A DNA stretch of 64,000 nucleotides from Planctomycetaceae bacterium (GCA_015485495.1 WFTL01000062.1:1-64000); one strand, 5' to 3'; counted from the stretch's first letter, positions 28,854 to 39,545 are shown. A program made the numbers and translations. The notes: a model not told the origin generated them from the letters alone.

Positions 28854-30320
28854 TCACGGGACTTCGTAAACCATCATCAGATCCTGACCGCGTCCCAGCC
28901 AGTTGGTGCGTCCGACGACCACAACGCGGTTGCCTTTCTGCAGCGTGTGGTTTTCCAGTCCCCACTGCACGACATACTGCAGCAGCGCATCGGCCGACTG
29001 CCGGACAAGCGTGCTTTCCAGAGAATGAACCCCCCAGTACAGGCACATCCGACGTGCCGTATCAGTGCGGTGCGTGACGGCCAGAATCGGAACATTGCTC
29101 CGCTGCCGCGACAGGGCCAGAGCCGTCCGCCCCGATTCGGACGCCACCACGATCAGGTCGGCGTTCAGTTCGCGGGCCACGGTGACAGCTCCGGTGGCCA
29201 CGGCCTCCGTCACCGGAGTGGCACGCCGCGATGCGCGGCTTCGCTGAACCGGCCGTTCTGTGCGGGCGGCCAGAGGTTCTGCTTCCAGCGAAATCTTTTC
29301 CATCATCTCCACGCAGGCGACCGGATGCTCGCCAATGGCTGTCTCTCCGGACAGCATGACCGCATCGGTTCCGTCGATCACGGCATTGGCCACATCGCTG
29401 ACCTCCGCCCGTGTGGGAAGTTCATTCGTCTGCATGCTGTCCAGCATCTGCGTGGCCGTGATCACGGGAATCCGCTGTTCGTTGCAGCGGCGAATGATGT
29501 CCTTCTGCAGAATGGGAACACGGCTGATTTCCGCTTCGACTCCCAGATCACCGCGGGCCACCATGACCGCATCGGTCGCTTCCAGAATCGCATCCAGATC
29601 GGCCACCGCTTCCGTGCGTTCGATCTTGGCCACGATCATGGGAGTCACCGTCGGGGAACGGGAATCGATGAGCTGTCGCAGATGCCGGATGTCCGCCGCG
29701 CTGTTCACGAAGCTCAGCCCGATGAAATCCAGTTCATGTTCCAGAGCCCAGCCCAGATCGGCTTCGTCCTTTTCGGTCACACTGGGCGTACTCAGACGCA
29801 CTCCCGGCAGATTGATTCCCTGCCGGCTGCGAATGAGTCCCGGCTCGATCACCCGGCACGTCACGGAAGATCCATCGGCGGCCCGGTCGGTCACAGTCAT
29901 GGCCACGGTCCCGTCCGCCAGCAGAATCCGGTCGCCCGGTTTCAGGTCATCGATGAGTCGATCATAGGTGCACGTCAGATGGGTCTGATCCGCCTGGGCC
30001 GGATCCCGAACGAAGAAAAAGATATCGCCTTCTCCGCACCAGATTCCGTCCTCCGGAAGCGAGCCCAGCCGGATCTTGGGACCGGACAGGTCGCCCAGCA
30101 CTCCCACGGGAATGTGGAGTTCTCCGGAAATCGCACGGATCTGCGTCAGAACCGTCTGCAGCCGTTCGTGACTGCCGTGCGCAAAATTGAAACGAAACAC
30201 GTCGACTCCGGCCTGAATGAGCCGGCGCAGAATGTCCGGATCTTCACTGGCCGGCCCGACCGTGGCCACGATTCGGGTCTTGGCCAGTTTTCGAATCAGA
30301 GGCACGGTGGTTTCAGTCAT
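28854..30320 (-). CDS. pyk: pyruvate kinase
   Basis: KTRIVATVGPASEDPDILRRLIQAGVDVFRFNFAHG; VAKIERTEAVADLDAILEATDAVMVARGDLGVE; VITATQMLDSM; DGTDAVMLSGETAIG. Confidence 0.96.
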   Translation of the reverse strand: MTETTVPLIRKLAKTRIVATVGPASEDPDILRRLIQAGVDVFRFNFAHGSHERLQTVLTQIRAISGELHIPVGVLGDLSGPKIRLGSLPEDGIWCGEGDIFFFVRDPAQADQTHLTCTYDRLIDDLKPGDRILLADGTVAMTVTDRAADGSSVTCRVIEPGLIRSRQGINLPGVRLSTPSVTEKDEADLGWALEHELDFIGLSFVNSAADIRHLRQLIDSRSPTVTPMIVAKIERTEAVADLDAILEATDAVMVARGDLGVEAEISRVPILQKDIIRRCNEQRIPVITATQMLDSMQTNELPTRAEVSDVANAVIDGTDAVMLSGETAIGEHPVACVEMMEKISLEAEPLAARTERPVQRSRASRRATPVTEAVATGAVTVARELNADLIVVASESGRTALALSRQRSNVPILAVTHRTDTARRMCLYWGVHSLESTLVRQSADALLQYVVQWGLENHTLQKGNRVVVVGRTNWLGRGQDLMMVYEVP

Positions 30321-30617
30321 GGAAAACGGCAGAACACATCAGAGAACGGAAGCGGGAAATCCAGAAGCACGAAGCGTAGACCGTCACGTCCGTTCCGAAA
30401 AGTCACCGACCGGTTTCCCGGTTCCCCGGTCTCAACCGGAAAAAACTGGGCTGGACACGTTTTCCCGTCTCACAGTAATCTGGCAAAGTTCGCCGAATGT
30501 CGACGGAAACGGCGGACTCTGCAGATGTTCGTGGCGGCGGAGCCGCCTTCACATGGCCGGCGGCTGAAAACACGCATCACACAGCGTTTTCAGTGCCGGT
30601 TCCAGGGATCGGGTACC

Positions 30618-30965
30618 ATGGCATACCACTGCATTCGGATACTGCCGCTGCTTGTTGTGTTCGTGATCTGCGGCTGTTATCACCCGCCTCCTTACGGCGG
30701 GTATTACGGCCAGCCGCAGTACATTCCGCCCCAGCCCGGCTACACGCCCCAGCCCGGTACCATCGTCGTTCCGCCATCTAACGATCCGCTTCAGGCCCCC
30801 GGAACTCCGGCGGACAGCTACGACGATGACTACGAAGAACCCGACGGGTTCCGGCCGGACAGCAGCAGCGATGAGGGATCGTTTTTCGGCGGGGACGACG
30901 ATGTGCCGCTGCCGGATGACGGCAGCGGAACGCGTGATTTCAACAGCGATTTCCGAGGGAACTGA
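30618..30965 (+). CDS. small Pro/Tyr/Asp-rich putative lipoprotein
   Basis: signal peptide with lipobox-like VFVICGC; low-complexity PPPYGGYYGQPQYIPPQPGYTPQPG and acidic C-terminus. Confidence 0.6.
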   Translation: MAYHCIRILPLLVVFVICGCYHPPPYGGYYGQPQYIPPQPGYTPQPGTIVVPPSNDPLQAPGTPADSYDDDYEEPDGFRPDSSSDEGSFFGGDDDVPLPDDGSGTRDFNSDFRGN

Positions 30966-30979
30966 CCGGCCGTCCGCTG

Positions 30980-31135
30980 TCAGATCTGGTAGTCCTGCCA
31001 GTTGTCGGGGGTGCGGCGGCGGTGACGCTGCTGCCAGGTTCGCAGCCGCTGGAACACCCAGTGGACGAACACGCCCCAGACGACGGGGAGAATCACACAG
31101 GCCGCTGCCTGAACAAAGCGTGTCACCGGTATCAC
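30980..31135 (-). CDS. 51-aa single-TM protein, translationally coupled to the upstream lipoprotein gene
   Basis: GTG start overlaps upstream TGA stop (GTGA); VIPVTRFVQAAACVILPVVWGVFVHWVFQRLRTWQQRHRRRTPDNWQDYQI. Confidence 0.45.
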   Translation of the reverse strand: MIPVTRFVQAAACVILPVVWGVFVHWVFQRLRTWQQRHRRRTPDNWQDYQI

Positions 31136-31425
31136 TCGAAGCCGAGATTGCGTTCGATGTTGCGGGCCTGAGGCGACATGACCTTGTTCCACCAGAAACG
31201 GTCCGGCTCACGTTCCCGTTCGTGCAGGTCGCGGCCTTCGCGGATCATGTCCGCCCAGGCGTCTTCCGATTCCGCCTCGAATTCATCCGAATCGTCGAAC
31301 GGACGCGGACGAAACATCCGCGCGGTCTTTTTCATGTTCGCACCGACGTCTGACAGAGATGTGCAGCCGGTTGACGCCGTCAGGGAAATCGCGAGGATGG
31401 CGGCACAGATGACAGGGCGCGTCAT
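31132..31425 (-). CDS. small putative lipoprotein
   Basis: MTRPVICAAILAISLTASTGCTSL lipobox; soluble charged C-terminus. Confidence 0.6.
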   Translation of the reverse strand: MTRPVICAAILAISLTASTGCTSLSDVGANMKKTARMFRPRPFDDSDEFEAESEDAWADMIREGRDLHEREREPDRFWWNKVMSPQARNIERNLGFE

Positions 31426-31523
31426 AGTGGGCTCCATGTTCGTTCCGGGACCGGTGACCGTCCACCGGTGTGGACGCAGTGTAGGACGGACCGGCTGGGC
31501 GCCCAGAGGAGTCTGCGGGAACC

Positions 31524-32222
31524 ATGGAACCACTTGATCTGCTCGTTGTGGCCCCTCACCCGGACGACGCGGAAATCAGCACGGGCGGGATCATCGCGGT
31601 GTCACGGCGGCAGAATCTGCGCGTTGGCGTTGTGGATCTGACCAGCGGTGAACCCACACCGCACGGAACGGAGCAGCGGCGGAAACAGGAAACGGAGGCC
31701 GCATCACGGATTCTGGACCTGTCCTGGCGGCACAATCTGGGACTGCCCAACCGCAGCCTGCAGGCCACTCTGGAGGCCCGCCGGCAGCTTGCCGAAGTGT
31801 TTCGCCGCACCCGTCCGGCCGTGATTCTGGCTCCCTGGTGGCAGGATGCGCATCCTGATCATGTGGCCGCCAGCACTCTGGTCGATGATGCCCGCTTCTG
31901 GTCCCGGCTGAGTCGATCGGATCTGGACGGCGATCCGTTCTGGCCGCCGCTGCTGCTGCACTATTTCAGCATCCATCTGAAAGTGCATCCGGCTGCCTCG
32001 GTCGTCATCGACATCAGCGATGTCATTGAACAGAAAATGGACAGTGTGACCGCCTGGAAAAGTCAGCTCATCGACGGCCGGCCCCAGGAATTCCCCACGA
32101 TCATCGATGACATTCGCGATCGGGCCCGTTACTGGGGCTGGACCATCGGCCGTGCCTACGGAGAACCGCTTTTCAACCGGGAACAGATCGGCCTGGGATC
32201 ACTGAGTCATATTCTGCGCTGA
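31524..32222 (+). CDS. bshB1: PIG-L/LmbE family deacetylase, BshB1-like
   Basis: LLVVAPHPDDAEISTGGII; GVVDLTSGEPTPHGT; LGLPNRSL; WWQDAHPDHVAAS. Confidence 0.8.
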   Translation: MEPLDLLVVAPHPDDAEISTGGIIAVSRRQNLRVGVVDLTSGEPTPHGTEQRRKQETEAASRILDLSWRHNLGLPNRSLQATLEARRQLAEVFRRTRPAVILAPWWQDAHPDHVAASTLVDDARFWSRLSRSDLDGDPFWPPLLLHYFSIHLKVHPAASVVIDISDVIEQKMDSVTAWKSQLIDGRPQEFPTIIDDIRDRARYWGWTIGRAYGEPLFNREQIGLGSLSHILR

Positions 32223-32238
32223 ATGCGGCTGCAGGGAA

Positions 32239-32258
32239 CCGCGGCCGCCCGGCCGCGG
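32239..32258. terminator. hairpin between convergent genes (possible bidirectional terminator)
   Basis: CCGCGGCC-GCCC-GGCCGCGG perfect 8-bp stem between stops at 32222 and 32261. Confidence 0.5.
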
Positions 32259-32260
32259 CA

Positions 32261-32863
32261 TCACGGGTCATCGAACGTGATGATGTCTTCGATATCGTCG
32301 TCCGAAAAAGAATCGTCCAGGTTGATGACCGGTTCGGACTCGATGAGTTCCTCGGAAACATCCGGTCCCTCAACGGGTGTGCGGATCCGGTGGGCATCGT
32401 CTTCGGTGATGATGTCGATTTCTTCATCACTGATGATGTCATCGTCGTTGCGATCGTCTTCCTGGAAAGCGGGTGACCGGGCCGCGGCCGCCGTGTCCGG
32501 ACGAGCCCCGTCGGCGACGGGCAGGTCCGGCTGCGACAGTTCTCTGGCACCGGATTCCGGCAGATCGCGGACGGCACCGTCCGGAAGAAATCGGAATTCC
32601 ACATCGCCGATCGCCACGAGATCTCCGGCGGAGATCCGGGCCACGGAATCGACCCGCCGTCCGTTGACCCACACCCCGTTCGTGCTGCCCAGATCGCGAA
32701 TGTAGAACCGGTCATCGGACTGGACCAGGCAGCAGTGACGCCGCGAAATCCGGCGGCTGCCGGTGATCACCACATCGCAGTTTCCGGACCGACCGACCAG
32801 AATCACGGCCCGGTCGATGGGAATCGGACGCGCACTTTTCAGCGGCTGCAGAATGGCGACCAC
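32261..32863 (-). CDS. FHA domain-containing protein
   Basis: VILVGRSGNCDVVITGSRRISRRHCCLVQSDDRFYIRDLGSTNGVWVNGRRV; acidic C-terminal tail. Confidence 0.9.
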   Translation of the reverse strand: MVAILQPLKSARPIPIDRAVILVGRSGNCDVVITGSRRISRRHCCLVQSDDRFYIRDLGSTNGVWVNGRRVDSVARISAGDLVAIGDVEFRFLPDGAVRDLPESGARELSQPDLPVADGARPDTAAAARSPAFQEDDRNDDDIISDEEIDIITEDDAHRIRTPVEGPDVSEELIESEPVINLDDSFSDDDIEDIITFDDP

Positions 32864-33073
32864 ACGAAGATCTCCGATACACGGCTGCTCTCAGACACTT
32901 CTGCTTTCAGGCGGCGGCTGACTGATTCTGCACTTTCCTGCCCGGCAGGTCCACAAAAATGGGACCGGGGCGATAGAATCAAGCCGACAGGACGGCCGCA
33001 GGTCCCCGATGACCGGCTGGCTGTTCCGATCCGGAGGAATATGTCGATCTGCCGGTTCCCGTCGCCGATTTCC

Positions 33074-34408
33074 ATGAATCTGTTCGCTGCCCAGGAAGAA
33101 GCGCACCGCCAGGCTGCCCGTCCGCTGGCCGCCCGTATGCGCCCCCGCACCCTGGACGAATTCGTCGGCCAGTCTCACCTTCTGGGTGAAGGACGGCTGC
33201 TGCGACGGATGCTGGATGCCGACCGGATCGGTTCCGTCATCTTCTACGGTCCTCCCGGAACCGGCAAAACGTCTCTGGCCGAAATCATCGCCCGCCACAC
33301 GAAACGCCGTTTCCGTCGTCTCAATGCGGCCATGGCCGGTGTGAAGGATGTGCGGGCCGTTCTGGATGACGCGCGAAATCATCTGGACGCAGACGGGCAG
33401 CAGACGATCTGTTTCATCGATGAAATCCATCGGTTCAGCCGCAGCCAGCAGGATATTCTGCTGCCCGATGTGGAAGAAGGAACCATTTCACTGATCGGAG
33501 CCACCACGGCCAGCCCGTTTTATTCTCTGGTGGCGCCTCTGATCAGCCGCAGCCGCCTTTTTGAGTTCCGCGAACTGACCGCTGACGACGTGCGGCAGCT
33601 TCTGCATCGGGCCCTTGAAGACGAAGAACGCGGACTGGGTCGACTGAAGGTGGAAGCCGACAGGCAGGCTCTGGACCTGCTGGTGGAACTGTCCGACGGG
33701 GATGCCCGGCGGGCTCTGACGGCTCTGGAAATCGCCGCACTCTCAGCAGCTTCCTCGGGAGGCCGTGTCGACACCGACGCGGCCCGCGCCGCCGTGCAGC
33801 AGCGCGTCCTGCGGTACGATCGGGCCGGAGACGACCACTACGATGTGGCCAGCGCGTTCATCAAAAGCATTCGCGGCAGCGATCCGGATGCCGCCCTCTA
33901 CTGGCTGGCCAGAATGCTGGAATCCGGAGAGGACCCTCGGTTCGTCGCCCGGCGGCTGGTGATTTCCGCATCCGAAGACATCGGCAATGCCGATCCCCAG
34001 GCACTGCTCGTCGCCACGGCCGCTTTTCAGGCAACGGAAACGATCGGCATGCCGGAATGCCGCATCTGTCTCGCTCAGGCAGTCACCTATCTGGCGTGCT
34101 GCCCGAAATCCAATGCGTGCTACACCGCCGTCGATGCGGCTCTGAACGACGTGCGAAACCGGTCGGTCCTTCCCGTTCCCGTCCATCTGCGCAACCGGCC
34201 GGCGGGAGAATCCGGCGACACGGCTTCCCCGGAATCCGGCACCGCCTACCGGTATCCCCACGACATGCCCGACGGATGGTGCGACCAGGATTATCTGGGC
34301 GTGGACCGCATCTACTACCAGCCGACCGACCGAGGGCGCGAGGCGGAATTTCACCGCCGCCTGAAGGACATTCGCAGCATGCGTGAGCAGAAGCGGAATG
34401 ATGACTGA
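33074..34408 (+). CDS. rarA: replication-associated recombination protein A (AAA ATPase, MgsA/RarA)
   Basis: PLAARMRPRTLDEFVGQSHLLGEG; FYGPPGTGKTSLAEII; FIDEIHRFSRSQQDILLPDVEEGTISLIGATT; C-terminal domain with ASEDIGNADPQAL. Confidence 0.95.
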   Translation: MNLFAAQEEAHRQAARPLAARMRPRTLDEFVGQSHLLGEGRLLRRMLDADRIGSVIFYGPPGTGKTSLAEIIARHTKRRFRRLNAAMAGVKDVRAVLDDARNHLDADGQQTICFIDEIHRFSRSQQDILLPDVEEGTISLIGATTASPFYSLVAPLISRSRLFEFRELTADDVRQLLHRALEDEERGLGRLKVEADRQALDLLVELSDGDARRALTALEIAALSAASSGGRVDTDAARAAVQQRVLRYDRAGDDHYDVASAFIKSIRGSDPDAALYWLARMLESGEDPRFVARRLVISASEDIGNADPQALLVATAAFQATETIGMPECRICLAQAVTYLACCPKSNACYTAVDAALNDVRNRSVLPVPVHLRNRPAGESGDTASPESGTAYRYPHDMPDGWCDQDYLGVDRIYYQPTDRGREAEFHRRLKDIRSMREQKRNDD

Positions 34409-35102
34409 TTCGGACGATGTGGCGGATTTCTCCCTGCGGCCCCTGTGGACCGCTCTGCTGCTGACGGTCGTGCTGTGGGTGGCCATCGCTCTGACTGCCC
34501 GCATGCATCCTGACGGCCCGGATTCCTGGGAACGGACCTGGATCGAAGCCCTCCGCGATTCCAAAGATCCGGCCCGCATGATCGGGCCTCCGATCGTGGA
34601 AGAAACGTTCCGCGACCTGTCCGCTCTGGGCGGCTATGCCGTGGTTTCCCTTCTGACAGTCGGGTTTTCGATTTATCTGAACGTCCGTGCCCGTCGGACG
34701 GCCGTCCGATTCTTCCTCATCACCGTTCTGGGAGGATACGGGTGCGGAATGCTCCTGAAACTGGCCTTCGGACGCCTGCGGCCGGCCGTGGTTCCCCATC
34801 TTTCCTTCGTGGCCACGACAAGTTTCCCAAGTGTCCATTCGATGGTGTCGGCCGTCCTCTACCTGACCATGGGCCTGATGCTCAGCCGGCAGACGTTCCA
34901 CCCGCCGTTGCGCCGTCTGTTCGTCTGGTTTCCTTTCCTGCTGACCGGACTGGTGGGTATCAGCCGGGTGGCGATGGGAGTGCACTACCCCACCGACGTC
35001 CTGGCCGGCTGGTCGGCCGGACTGCTGTGGACTCTGACAGCCTTCCACCTGTGTGCACCGACTGTCGCCCCGTCTGCCTGTCGAGATTCCGGAACGGCCT
35101 GA
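34383..35102 (+). CDS. PAP2 family phosphatase
   Basis: KLAFGRLRPA...SFPSVHSMVSAVLY...GISRVAMGVHYPTDVLAGW; overlaps the rarA 3' end. Confidence 0.88.
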   Translation: MSRSGMMTDSDDVADFSLRPLWTALLLTVVLWVAIALTARMHPDGPDSWERTWIEALRDSKDPARMIGPPIVEETFRDLSALGGYAVVSLLTVGFSIYLNVRARRTAVRFFLITVLGGYGCGMLLKLAFGRLRPAVVPHLSFVATTSFPSVHSMVSAVLYLTMGLMLSRQTFHPPLRRLFVWFPFLLTGLVGISRVAMGVHYPTDVLAGWSAGLLWTLTAFHLCAPTVAPSACRDSGTA

Positions 35103-35341
35103 CGGCAGAGTTCCCGCACTCACGTTTTTTTCAGATTGCCGACTTTTCCTGGGCATCCGGCTGTCGGTCCGGACGGCGCCCCGATGCGTGCTGAGCTGCA
35201 CAGCGTTCTTCGAAGATTTGGTCTGCACTTTTCACTGCGGCACAGGTACACTGTCAGAGCACTCAGACGCTGTCTGCTCCGGCGGGCCGACCACTGTGGC
35301 AGACAGCCGAGCGACTTCGGATGCCATCATGGAGGAACCCG

Positions 35342-35590
35342 ATGCAGCAGATCACCGGGCCGATCGACGCGACCGAACTTGTCGATGCCACTGACCAGTG
35401 CATTCAGATGATTCGCGACCGATGCAGCGTGTGCATTCATGAACTGCAGCTTTCCGTCGACGGGCAGACCGTCACAATGACCGGTCAGATCGGTTCCTGG
35501 CACGGAAAACAACTGGCCAGCGAAGCGGCGAAAAAACTGTTTCCCGGGCGCCGCGTCGAAAATCGTCTGCAGGTTGTCCGTCCGCGCTGA
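35342..35590 (+). CDS. BON-domain-like small protein
   Basis: IHELQLSVDGQTVTMTGQIGSWHGKQLASEAAKKLFPGRRVENRLQV. Confidence 0.55.
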   Translation: MQQITGPIDATELVDATDQCIQMIRDRCSVCIHELQLSVDGQTVTMTGQIGSWHGKQLASEAAKKLFPGRRVENRLQVVRPR

Positions 35591-35618
35591 AAACGAACTG
35601 TTGCGGCTTCGTCTGATG

Positions 35619-35640
35619 CGTCTGATATCGGTTTCAGACG
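35619..35640. terminator. hairpin between convergent genes
   Basis: CGTCTGA-TATCGGTT-TCAGACG perfect 7-bp stem. Confidence 0.4.
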
Positions 35641-35667
35641 GCCCGTCACGTCATCGGCACCATTCGG

Positions 35668-35961
35668 TCAGCGACTGCCGCTGTTCCGAATCGCCTGAAC
35701 ACTGGACAGAGTCGATACCGCATAAGGGATGCAGGCTGTCAGAACGGTTTTGATCCCGCAGTCGCTCCAGGAAAAATGACCGCTGATCACGCAGTTGCCG
35801 TGATTGATCGCTGTCAGAATGAGACCGACGATCACGGCATATCCCAGGGCCCGTCGCACCACCGGCCAGGAAAACGCCAAAGACAGCACGGACTCAGCGG
35901 ATTCCTGTGGCGGGGGCATATCGGAAACACCGGACCAGAAATGCGGAACAGAACGCAGCAC
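35668..35961 (-). CDS. nrtS: NrtS-like small nitrate/nitrite transporter family protein
   Basis: RALGYAVIVGLILTAINHGNCVISG...IKTVLTACIPYAVSTLSSVQAI resembles the NrtS family. Confidence 0.65.
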   Translation of the reverse strand: MLRSVPHFWSGVSDMPPPQESAESVLSLAFSWPVVRRALGYAVIVGLILTAINHGNCVISGHFSWSDCGIKTVLTACIPYAVSTLSSVQAIRNSGSR

Positions 35962-36087
35962 GTCTGGCCCGACGACGCAGGTCTTTCCGGCAACCTTACA
36001 CGTGTTTTCTGTTTCTCCGACGCCCCTTCAGCACTGTGCCATCCGAATTGACAGGTCGACACCACGCGATCCGTCATAGTGCCGAAT

Positions 36088-36708
36088 TCAGGACGCCGAC
36101 CGCCCGTTGCAGCCGGATTCCTGCGATCGGATTCCTCCGGGGCGGCGAATCACGCCCAGCAGCATGCCCAGGATTTCACCGCCCGGCAGTGAAGGGGACT
36201 GATCGGCCAAAGCCGGATACAGCACGAGCTGATCGTCCTGGTCAACAGCCACGACGAACCCGGTGGAACGGTCGATCGGCCCGCGTCGAACAATGAGGAA
36301 ATCGCCGTCCAGGATTCCCTGATCGACCAGGGTTGTTCCCCGCACCTGGACAACGGCCTGGCCGCTGCCATCAAACAGATCGCGAAAATCGATGCCCCCG
36401 TCCGTTTCGTCCGTTCGCCGAAACACGCCTCCCTCCGACATCACTCCCAGACACGGAAGACTGTGTCGACAGATGGATGGATCGGTCAGCGTGATGGCCC
36501 GCGACATGTGAGATTTTCTGGCAATGAGCCCCTTTTTTTCCAGCGCCTTCAGGTGACACATGACCCCGTTGGGGGATCGAATTCCGAACTGCTGACCGAT
36601 TTCCCTGACCGTGGGCCCGTAGCCGCGGTTGAGAATCCTGTCGCGCACAAATTCGAAAATCTCACGCTGACGGGGCGTCAGAGCCTGCTGCTTCGATGGG
36701 ATCGCCAT
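36088..36708 (-). CDS. LexA-like transcriptional repressor (apparently lacking canonical autoproteolysis residues)
   Basis: LTPRQREIFEFVRDRILNRGYGPTVREIGQQFGIRSPNGVMCHLKALEKKGLI winged helix; S24-like C-terminal QVRGTTLVDQGILDGDFLIVRRG. Confidence 0.85.
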   Translation of the reverse strand: MAIPSKQQALTPRQREIFEFVRDRILNRGYGPTVREIGQQFGIRSPNGVMCHLKALEKKGLIARKSHMSRAITLTDPSICRHSLPCLGVMSEGGVFRRTDETDGGIDFRDLFDGSGQAVVQVRGTTLVDQGILDGDFLIVRRGPIDRSTGFVVAVDQDDQLVLYPALADQSPSLPGGEILGMLLGVIRRPGGIRSQESGCNGRSAS

Positions 36709-37202
36709 GAACACTCTCATTGCCAGAAAACCGGATCACCCGGAACAGGCCTCTGTGAACGAACACCGGACCACCTGTGCTTCCGCGGAATCTCTCATTC
36801 AGAAATCCGCACACACAGAACGTTCTTTTTCGTTTGTCTGGTCAGAGTTTCTGTGGAATTTCCGCCGGATCGGCGCGCGAACGAGCGGCGACGGACAGGC
36901 CGCAACAGGGAAAAATCCCGGTCGAGGGCCTGGGTGGGATGCGGAGTTTCAGGTGGGTCGGACATTCGGTGACCGGCACCGGGATGACCGAAACAGGAAG
37001 GTTCTGCATGATGCGTTCGAAAGCCGCCGACTGCAAGCGATTTTTTGTCGCGGCCCCGTCGCAGCGGGGTACGGTTTTTCCGTGAGGCCCTGTGGGAACA
37101 TGTGTGTATCGCGGTTGCCGTTCCAGTCACAGGGCCGTTTTTCACGGCGGCGCATGAAGACACGAAGAACTGTCGCGAAGCCAGGAATGGATTCGCAGAC
37201 AG

Positions 37203-37231
37203 TCGAACGATTCCTGGCACTCCGCTATAGT
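37203..37231 (+). promoter_or_regulatory. sigma70-like promoter for sucCD
   Basis: TCGAAC - 17 bp - TATAGT, about 60 bp upstream of the sucC start. Confidence 0.45.
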
Positions 37232-37289
37232 CGCCCCGGCGACAATCTGTCGCATCCTGTCCGTCCGGTCCGTGTTTCAAGAGCGTCGA

Positions 37290-38477
37290 ATGAAGATTCA
37301 CGAATATCAGGCCAAGAACCTGTTCCGGGAAGCCGGAATCGCCGTGCCGCAGGGCATTGTCGTCCGCACAGCCGACCAGGCTGCGGACGCATTCACGGAA
37401 CTGGGCGGCGACGTGGCCGTCGTCAAATCGCAGATCCACGCCGGAGGACGCGGCAAAGGCCGTTTCAAAGAACACCCGGACCAGCCCGGTGTGGTCCTGG
37501 TCCGGTCGGCCGAAGAAGCCCGCGAAAATGCGGAACGCATGCTGGGCAGTACGCTGGTCACCGTTCAGACGGGCCAGCAGGGAAAGCAGGTGGGAACTCT
37601 GTTCGTCGAACAGGGGCTGAAAATCGCCCGCGAGCTGTACCTGGGAATCGTGGTCGATCGCAGCATCGGAGGACCGGTGCTGATCATGTCGTCGGAAGGC
37701 GGCATGGAAATCGAAAAAGTGGCGCAGGAAACTCCCGAAAAGATTCTTTCCGAACCGTTCGACGTCGCACTGGGGCTGTTTCCTTATCAGGCTCGAAAAC
37801 TCGCCTGGGCGCTGGGACTGAATCCTCGTGCCGTACGCAGCGCCGAAAAACTGCTGCCGCAGCTGTGCCGTTTTTTCGTGGACCACGACTGCAGCATGAC
37901 GGAAATCAATCCACTCGTCCTGACCGAAGACGACCAGCTGCTGGCTCTGGACGCCAAGGTGTCCTTCGACGACAACGCGGTTTACCGGCACCCGGAACTC
38001 GCAGAACTGCGTGATCTGAGCGAGGAGGATCCGGCGGAACTGCGGGCGGCGGAAGCCGGACTCAGTTATGTCAGCCTGGACGGGAACATCGGCTGTCTGG
38101 TCAACGGAGCCGGACTGGCCATGAGCACGATGGACCTGATCAAACTGCACGGTGGTGAGCCTGCCAACTTTCTCGACGTGGGAGGCGGCGCCAGCGTGGA
38201 TCAGGTCACGGAAGCATTCCGCATCATTCTCGGAGACGACGCGGTTCGGGCCGTGCTGGTGAATATTTTCGGCGGCATCATGCGGTGTGATGTCATTGTG
38301 GAAGCGCTGCTGGAAGCATTCGACAAGGTCGGTTTTCATGTTCCTCTTGTCGTGCGTCTGGAAGGCACGAATGTGGATCAGGCCCGCCAGATGCTGCAGG
38401 AAAGCGGCCGCGATATCGTTGCCGCGGACGATCTGACGGATGCTGCCCGGAAAGTCGTCGCCGCGTTGAGTGCCTGA
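37290..38477 (+). CDS. sucC: succinyl-CoA synthetase (ADP-forming) subunit beta
   Basis: [67 protein letters not shown]. Confidence 0.97.
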   Translation: MKIHEYQAKNLFREAGIAVPQGIVVRTADQAADAFTELGGDVAVVKSQIHAGGRGKGRFKEHPDQPGVVLVRSAEEARENAERMLGSTLVTVQTGQQGKQVGTLFVEQGLKIARELYLGIVVDRSIGGPVLIMSSEGGMEIEKVAQETPEKILSEPFDVALGLFPYQARKLAWALGLNPRAVRSAEKLLPQLCRFFVDHDCSMTEINPLVLTEDDQLLALDAKVSFDDNAVYRHPELAELRDLSEEDPAELRAAEAGLSYVSLDGNIGCLVNGAGLAMSTMDLIKLHGGEPANFLDVGGGASVDQVTEAFRIILGDDAVRAVLVNIFGGIMRCDVIVEALLEAFDKVGFHVPLVVRLEGTNVDQARQMLQESGRDIVAADDLTDAARKVVAALSA

Positions 38478-38609
38478 CCGGCAGGACAGGCGGGTTGCGG
38501 CGGCCGTCAGGAGCCGTTGCCCGGCATGTCCTGATCCTTTCTCCGGCCGGACGGCGTGACTGTCCCCGACGACCCCGCCCGCAGGGCGGACATTCAGGAA
38601 CCGATTCCA

Positions 38610-39500
38610 ATGAGTATTCTGGTTACCCCCCATACCAAAGTGATCTGCCAGGGCATTACGGGGCGTTCCGGGCTGTTCCACAGTCAGAAATGCCGTGAAT
38701 ACGCTCAGGAATGCCAGCCGGATGCCGATGTGTTCGTCGGCGGTGTGACTCCTGGCAAGGGCGGAACGGAAATCGACGGATTTCCTGTATTCAATTCGGT
38801 CGGCGAAGCCCGGGAAAAGACGGGAGCCAACACGTCGATGGTTTTCGTCCCGCCACCGTTCTGTGCCGACGCCATTCTGGAAGCAGCGGATGCCGGCATG
38901 GAACTGATCGTGGCCATTACGGAAGGCATTCCCGTGATGGACATGATTCGCGTCCGCGCGGCCATGGCCCGATCTTCCGCACGGCTCATCGGTCCCAACT
39001 GTCCGGGAATCATCACACCCGGAGTGGCCAAGATCGGCATCATGCCAGGATACATTCACACTCCGGGCCGTATCGGAATCATCAGCAAAAGCGGCACGCT
39101 GACGTACGAAGCCGCCTGGCAGCTCGGACGAGTGGGGCTGGGACAAAGCACGGCCGTGGGAATCGGCGGCGACCCGATTGCCGGGACAAGTTTCATCGAC
39201 CTGCTGGAACTGTTCGAAAAGGACCCGGACACCGACGGGATTCTGCTGATCGGGGAAATCGGAGGCACCGCTGAACAGGAAGCAGCAGAGTACATCCGGT
39301 CCCATGTCACGAAACCGGTGGCCGGATTCATTGCCGGACGGACTGCGCCGCCAGGAAAACGGATGGGACATGCCGGAGCCATCATTTCCGGCGGCGGCGG
39401 AACGGCCGCGGAAAAAATCGAAGCACTCCGGGCCGTCGGAGCCGTCATTTCCGACAGCCCGGCCGGCATGGGGGAAGCCATGAAAGAGGCGCTGGGCTGA
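38610..39500 (+). CDS. sucD: succinyl-CoA synthetase subunit alpha
   Basis: [22 protein letters not shown]-like start; [41 protein letters not shown]. Confidence 0.97.
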   Translation: MSILVTPHTKVICQGITGRSGLFHSQKCREYAQECQPDADVFVGGVTPGKGGTEIDGFPVFNSVGEAREKTGANTSMVFVPPPFCADAILEAADAGMELIVAITEGIPVMDMIRVRAAMARSSARLIGPNCPGIITPGVAKIGIMPGYIHTPGRIGIISKSGTLTYEAAWQLGRVGLGQSTAVGIGGDPIAGTSFIDLLELFEKDPDTDGILLIGEIGGTAEQEAAEYIRSHVTKPVAGFIAGRTAPPGKRMGHAGAIISGGGGTAAEKIEALRAVGAVISDSPAGMGEAMKEALG

Positions 39501-39545
39501 CCTGCCGGAGCCGTTCACGGAGTCCGCATCGAAACGGACCGTCTC

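Noticed and set aside
28947-30965. 672-aa plus-strand ORF
   Set aside because: Mostly antisense to pyruvate kinase; only its 3' end (30618-30965) is kept as a separate small lipoprotein gene in the same frame.
36795-39518. 907-aa minus-strand ORF
   Set aside because: Antisense to the unmistakable sucC and sucD genes; explained by GC-rich codon usage leaving the opposite strand free of stops.
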